From contig JAHLWZ010000171.1 of assembly GCA_020536535.1 (NCBI GenBank), positions 4,584 to 68,583 of the forward strand: a stretch of DNA of 64,000 bases. The letters are read 5' to 3'. Each line of letters opens with the position of its first letter. The first letter of the stretch is position 1. The notes beneath the pieces are model-generated. The model was not told the origin of the DNA. It worked only from the letters and a program-made list of their open reading frames with translations, and ran no database searches. A program made the translations under genes and the position numbers. Shown here piece by piece: positions 58,801 through 64,000 of the stretch. The DNA is from Pelomyxa schiedti (Eukaryota; Evosea; Pelobiontida; Pelomyxidae).

Positions 58801-61800
58801 TGTCGTCACCGACGTCGATGTCGGTGCCGACGACGATGGCGAGCACCACCACCACGCCGACCACTACGTCGTCGCCGATGAGAGTGATGTGGAGGTCGCG
58901 CGCGTCGTTCGCCGCCGAGGAGGCCGGCGTCCCGCTGGCGCGCAGCTGCCACACCACCACGCTCGTCCCCGCCGACAACGACGAGGAGATCGCGCTCGTT
59001 TTCGGCGGGTACCTCAGCCACCACTCGGCGTTCAAGGTCGCGCCGCCGTCGTCGTCCCCGCCCTCCTCCTCGTCCTCGATGTCGATGGCGGCGGCGGCGG
59101 CGTCGGCTTCGTCCTCGGCGTCTTCGTCGTCCGCGTCGTCGGCGTCCTCGTCGGCGTCGTCTTCGTCGGGGCTGGGGTCCGGCGGCGGCGGCGTCTCGAG
59201 CGTGACTGGGCCCAACAGCCTCATGATGATGTCTGCGTCGTCGTCGCTCGCGGCGTCGCCGATGCCTCCTCTGCCACCGCCGCTGATAATTCCGGGAGGT
59301 GCCGGGGGAGGTTCTGGGAGTTCTATGTCGATGGGGATGGGAATGGGATGCAGTGGTTCTATGATGCTATCCAACGCACCTGTCTCGGTGTCGCAGAGTG
59401 GCGGTGGATTGTCATCTGTTGTGAATTCTGTTTCGGCTTCTGCATCATCCAGTGCATCTTCAGGAATATCTACACTGGGTACTGCAGCGTTGGGAGTTCC
59501 GAGGATAAAGGAATCCAATGAACTGTTTGCTTTTGAGGTTTTTTTTTTTGTTTTTCAACCAATTGGGAAGGAGCTGCACTAACTTCTTATTTTTAAGTTC
59601 GATGTCAATGGAGAATCAAACGGTCGCTGGAGCAAGCCCAAGGTAAAAGGCGATCTTCCTGGGTACCGCTATTGCCACACTGCCGATTACTACAGTGGCT
59701 CAGTTGTTCTATTCGGTGGGTTTGATGGCAGTAATAGACATAACGAAGTATATGTGCTCGACTTGGGTATTTTCCTTCCACCCTTTCTTCTCTTAACCTT
59801 TTTCTCTGTCTTATTTGTCCAGCAACTTTAACATGGAGACAAGTTCGCACTTCCGGACAGGAGCCAGAACATTTAAGGTACAGCATATAGCAGCCCTTGC
59901 ATCACTAATGATGAAACCCAAGTCATCACACAACAAGTATTTTTGGGAATCAATTAATTGTATTTGGTGGTTTGAATGATGCTGGCAAGATAAGAAATGA
60001 ACTGTATATGCTTGATCTTTGTGTGTTCCACATCAATTGGAAGTTGTATTTATGATTCTCAAAAAGGCACCATGACTTGGGCCCGACCTGAACTCACTGG
60101 GTCACCCCCTGGGCCACGACTATCTTCTTCTTCTGCTGTAACATCTCGAAACTCTGGATCACTATTTAACATAGCTAGGTATATGGGCATAAATTTTGGG
60201 TATTTGGAGGGTATGACGGGAAGAGTCGAATGAATGACGTGCACTGTCTGGATTTCTGTGCGCTTACTTTTTCTGTTGTATTTCTTACATGTAGAAGCAA
60301 CCATGAGATGGTCGAGACCTGTAATTTCTGGGCAACCTCCTTGTCCCAGGTCACTTTAAGTTTTTCTGTGAGGAAATTGTTTTTTTGTCATTAAATGGGA
60401 TGTAACACTAAAACTCGCCTAGATATAGCCACAGCATGACAAAAGATCGAAATTTTCTACTCGTTTTTGGAGGAGATGATGGAAGCATGTACCAGCTTGA
60501 CGATTTGTATATTTTAGATTTAGGTTTACACTTCTGCTCTCTCAATATTAAAATCCTTATTTGCTCTCAAAAAAAGATGCGTTAAGGTGGATAATGCCCA
60601 CTCGTCCCGAGGGTACAACTTGGCCAGATCCAAGAAAAAATCACACTTCAGTTATTCACAAAGGGTACATGTATATTTTTGGGGGAAGTGGGAAGCTCAT
60701 GCAAACACCCACTATCTCTGATACTTTCAGTCTCAATTTACGTAAGTTCTGAGGCACCCACTTTCCTCCATTCAATCCTACTAGGCACCATACCCGACCT
60801 CCGTGTCCTGAGTTTTGATGAAGCCACAGACGCCATACAGCGCGACTTGCGCACTCTTGCCCTGATGCATTCCGCCACCCCAGCCACGGGTTTATATCAT
60901 ACCACACATCACCACGACGATTCTCACCGAGTAATTGGCACACGCACTACTCCACTATCACAGCAATGGGTTGTTCCCAGCACTGTACAGCCTTCAGCAA
61001 CACCATCAATGTCTACATCACCCACGTCCTCTGAACCTTTGACCCTGGTTTCCGGCTGCAATTACTGTAACGCCAACTGAAAACGTTCAATCGCTAACAA
61101 AAGTGTGCAGCCCTACCAGAAGTCAAACAGAGAGTTGACTCAGTTGTCAACATTTTGAGAACACAATTCAATCAACTTCACAAGCAAATGGATCAATTTA
61201 CACAAGAAAGGTTCACATCATTCTTTCTCTCTGCTGATGTTGATTATGTCTAACCACCACACAGGCAACAATTCGAAGAACTAGTAGAAAAGGAACGGTT
61301 GCACCAAAAAGAAATGGAAAGCCTAGCAGCCACCTGCATTGGCTCTTCCCAACGAATAATCACACTCAACGTTGGTGGAACGGTATACTCCCTTTACTTG
61401 AGCGCCTAATGAACCAACTATTCAGAGATATGACACTTCCATCAACACACTCACCAAAGACAAGAACTCTATGTTGGCCGTAATGTTTGGCGGTAAATGT
61501 TCGCATGCTTCATACTTTATTATATGAACCAAAACAAACAGGTCGTTATGAAGTAACAGTTTCACCTGATGGCTCAGTCTTTCTAGATAGAGATGGGACC
61601 CACTTCAAGTACATTCTGAATTATCTCCGCGACGGTCACGTCAGCCTCACAAGAGATAAGTTACTATTAAAGCAGGTTGTAATGCTGAGTTTCTGTTTGG
61701 TTTTACGTTAATTCATTTCCAGCTCCTGCAAGAAGCCGAATTTTACCAGCTGGAAGGCCTGAAAACACACATCAAAGAGAAACTCCAAAAGACTCGGCAA

Positions 61801-61836
61801 ACCACACCTTCCCCCATAGAGCCACAAATACCTTAA
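58801..61836 (+). CDS. Kelch-propeller protein with C-terminal KCTD-type BTB domain
   Basis: The first exon starts MSSPTSMSVP and reaches the first kelch strand (ARSCHTTTLVP, IALVFGGYLS), interrupted by a very long Ser/Ala-rich insert (59040-59500). Blades follow in short exons: YRYCHTADYYSGSVVLFGGFD with EVYVLDL, LIVFGGLNDAGK, FWVFGGYDGKSRMNDV, NFLLVFGGDDGSMYQLDDLY, and HTSVIHKGYMYIFGGSGK. Next come a His/Thr-rich linker, a coiled coil (QRVDSVVNILRTQFNQLHKQ) and a T1/BTB fold: RIITLNVGGT, YDTSINTL then MLAVMFGG, then FLDRDGTHFKYILNYLRDG and LLQEAEFYQLEGL. This is a KCTD-like domain, which usually forms pentamers or tetramers and can recruit CUL3. Stop TAA at 61834-61836. Confidence 0.85.
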
Positions 61837-62123
61837 CAATAGCATGGTACACACCTATGTAAGTCTAATAGACTGTGTTTTCTAACCTTTTTTGCATACT
61901 TCAAGTTACTTGAAAAGAGATCAACCGGCGAACGAGGGAAACAAAAAAAAAAAAAAAAGGAAAACTACAGAAAACAAAATTTGTCACGAGAACTTGTGAA
62001 GCCTAACCCGGCTCGTGTGTCACGGACCAACATGCCTTTTTTCGAAAAAAAATAACCCAAGCATAACGACAGATCTACGCAAGTCAAGAACAAACCAACA
62101 CTTAGAGGTGGTAGTATAGCGAC

Positions 62124-63819
62124 ATGAAGCCTGAACCTCTTCCTGACGGAGAAATTTCCGACGATGACGAGAGCGATCCAGGATTCGTCGAGTATACGTC
62201 CAAGTACCGAACGCTCGAGACGTTGGGCCAGTGTGTAATTTTGGTTCCACGTCGTTGTTCTACTTAAATTTTGGTACAGTGGTGGTTTCTCTGTTGTCAA
62301 GAAGGCAGTTTGTCTGGAGAACAACCAGTTTGTTGCTGTTAAGATAGTTCCTCTGTCATATGCGCAGCCTGCAATTCTTGAGCGAGAAATTGACATCATG
62401 AAGAAAATCGGGCGTCACCCAAACATCCTTGAACTGTTTGCTGTTTTCACCACAAAGAAGGTATGTTGCCCTTCTCTATTTCAGTATGAAACGCAATGAA
62501 GAACGTGTACATTGTGATGGAGCTTGCTACTGGTGGTGAGGTTTTTGACCACATTGTGAATCATGGTGAATACTCCGAAAGGGATGCTAGTATCGTTGTT
62601 CGGCAGGTTCTCCTTCAACGTTCATAATTAAAATGATAATCGGAACAGATCGTTGAAGCTATCGACTATTTGCATAATCAAGGAATAGCACACCGAGATC
62701 TGTTTGTTACTCTCATTCATTAGTATCACCTTCTAACAACCTTTATTCCCCATCCCTCCTTCTGCCCTGTAGTAAGGTTTGCAACGATTTTACCGTGTTT
62801 TCCTTTACTTACTTTCTGTAGCCACAGAATCTTCTGTGCACAGGGAAAGGACCCACAGACATAAGATTGGCTGATTTTGGGTACTTTACATAAAAAACCT
62901 ACGTAATCGATCTAAGAACCTTTTGGTTGAAAGTTTGTCCAAGATCTTTTCGCAGCACACTATGATGCGAACTTGCTGTGGGAGTCCTGGTGTGCGCTCA
63001 ACAACAATAAAACACCACTAATGAAATGCAGAGTATGTAGGTACAATGTCACTGCTGCCTTTTTTCTGTTCTGATACCTCCATTACAAGCTCCGGAAGTC
63101 CTACAGTGCACCGAGTATGACCACCAAGTGGATATGTGGAGTATTGGCGTTATCATTTACATCTTGTAAGTAGAATTTTAAAATCGATGTGTTACTTTAC
63201 TGAAAAAAAAAAAGACTGACAGGATGCTTTCCGTTCTGGCACGAAAACGTGGCTGAACTTTACAAGCGTATTCTTGCTGGTGCTTACCGTTGGCCAGATA
63301 GGCCTGCAGTTTCTGACCAAGGTTAGAGCAAACTGCCGTAGTTTTTCCCTTTTGTAATATTCCTCTAGCTAAGGACTTGGTCTCCAAGTTGCTTATCAAG
63401 GATCCAACGGCTCGACTTACGGCTAAGCAGTGCTTAGATCATCCTTGGATAAAAGTACAGTACATATTCAATTCCTCTACTTAATCCATTTCCAGGGTGC
63501 AGCACCTGCAGAGATAGGAGAGCGTAACTGGAATGATGTACAAAGCCGACGACATCCCCCAGCTGAACCCAAGCTACCAACTACAGCAACACCAACCACT
63601 ACTACCGCCACCTCGTCACACCACGATCATCACCACCACCATCACCATCATCACGACCACGAGCACGACCACGACCACTCCCATAAGCACCATGGTGACG
63701 CTTCACACCACAAGCATCACAAGCATTCATCCAGATCATCGCAGTCTCCTTCTCCCGCCCCTCCCAAGGCAGCTCCCACCACAAGCGCAACCACAACTAC
63801 CTCCGCTTCAGGCTTGTGA
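62124..63819 (+). CDS. CaMK-like serine/threonine kinase with His-rich tail
   Basis: Start [20 protein letters not shown] is acidic. Exons then give the kinase lobes: GGFSVVKKA (Gly loop), VAVKIVPL (beta-3 Lys), [35 protein letters not shown], then KPQNLLC, LADFG (normal DFG), [56 protein letters not shown]. All catalytic residues are present. The order and the TARLTAxxxLxHPW end are of the CAMK group. No clear calmodulin-binding helix follows. Instead residues after the kinase are Thr/Pro-rich with a His/Asp-rich stretch (63625-63740), then Ser/Pro-rich to TGA 63817-63819. About nine short introns split the domain. Confidence 0.88.
63625..63740 (+). repeat. CAC/CAT-rich stretch coding a poly-His/Asp tail
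   Basis: A run of CAC, CAT and GAC codons encodes 9-10 consecutive His, then alternating His-Asp/Glu and His-Lys. This low-complexity stretch may bind metal ions or drive assembly; it lies in the disordered tail of the CaMK-like kinase. Confidence 0.8.
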
Positions 63820-63929
63820 GCACTCGGTACAGTCCCACCCACCACCAAAAAGCCCCCCAACAACAAAAAAAAAGTCTTTTTCAACCCATAAACCCTATTA
63901 AATAAACTCCCAATTTGGCAAAAACTATT

Positions 63930-64000
63930 TTAACGGTATGATTTCTGGTAGCGAGCACGAGCACCTGGGCCTCCAAACTTCTTGGGCTCACAGCGACGGG
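63930..64000 (-). CDS. RPS16: Ribosomal protein uS9 (RPS16), C-terminal end (gene cut by window)
   Basis: The last 71 bases on the minus strand read PRRCEPKKFGGPGARARYQKSYR and stop (TAA at 63930-63932). This is the near-invariant C-terminus of eukaryotic small-subunit protein uS9, whose tail contacts the P-site tRNA. The terminal Tyr-Arg is conserved. The rest of the gene lies outside the window. It converges with the CaMK-like kinase, 110 bp away. Confidence 0.95.
   Translation of the reverse strand, partial: RRCEPKKFGGPGARARYQKSYR

Noticed and set aside
58745-59518. 257-codon minus-strand Asp-rich frame
   Set aside because: It is the reverse complement of the Ser/Ala-rich insert of the kelch-KCTD gene and has no conserved motif.

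Overview
The window is nuclear DNA from a compact eukaryotic genome. Genes lie 50-450 bp apart on both strands. Most are split by many short GT-AG introns, typically 39-60 nt with a tail to about 160 nt, and the standard stop codons are used. Spliceosome-linked genes (two U1 snRNAs and a CLASRP-type RS protein), a 19S proteasome subunit, a V-ATPase proteolipid and ribosomal protein uS9 confirm a eukaryote. The set includes CARMIL, LMBR1-domain and TMEM181-like membrane proteins, kelch/NHL/Sel1/LRR repeat proteins, a Thg1-like protein and a giant PKS. That suggests a free-living, amoeba-like protist; an amoebozoan fits, but the species cannot be fixed from sequence alone.

Layout. 1-2.4 kb: Sel1-repeat C-terminus and a helical-repeat protein (+). 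2.5-7.7 kb: ankyrin-like protein and an LMBR1-domain membrane protein (-). 7.9-9.1 kb: methyltransferase (+). 9.3-13.9 kb: a tiny SH3 protein and a large protein joining an ADP-ribosyltransferase-like domain to armadillo and leucine-rich repeats (-). 14.2-20.5 kb: Thg1-like polymerase, myristoylatable EF-hand protein and RPN1/PSMD2 (-). 20.9-24.2 kb: CARMIL (-). 24.6-27.9 kb: CLASRP-type splicing factor (+). 28-28.8 kb: calmodulin-like protein (-). 28.9-37.4 kb: membrane proteins, a TPR protein, a kelch protein, an NHL protein and a RING-NHL protein (+). 37.5-37.95 kb: two U1 snRNA genes back to back. 38.2-42.5 kb: protein kinase and NAP1 (-). 42.9-45 kb: TMEM181-like (+). 45.1-46.4 kb: F-box/SPRY (-). 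46.7-47.5 kb: V-ATPase c'' (+). 47.5-58.4 kb: GNAT acetyltransferase and the 3099-residue PKS (-). 58.8-63.8 kb: kelch-KCTD protein and CaMK-like kinase (+). The right edge holds the C-terminus of ribosomal protein uS9 (-).

The most striking locus is 48,772-58,406. It is a highly reducing type I polyketide synthase (KS-AT-DH-MT-ER-KR-ACP) fused in one reading frame to a PLP-dependent alpha-oxoamine synthase of the serine-palmitoyltransferase family, and it ends in a CaaX box. This predicts release of the polyketide by decarboxylative condensation with an amino acid, giving a sphingoid-like amino-ketone. A co-oriented GNAT gene follows it.

The second notable locus is the divergent U1 pair. 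The two copies differ in the 5'-splice-site-pairing sequence and flank a palindrome lying at the exact midpoint between them. Splice models come from reading the sequence by eye. Where intron phases close I give exact junctions; elsewhere gene limits are approximate.
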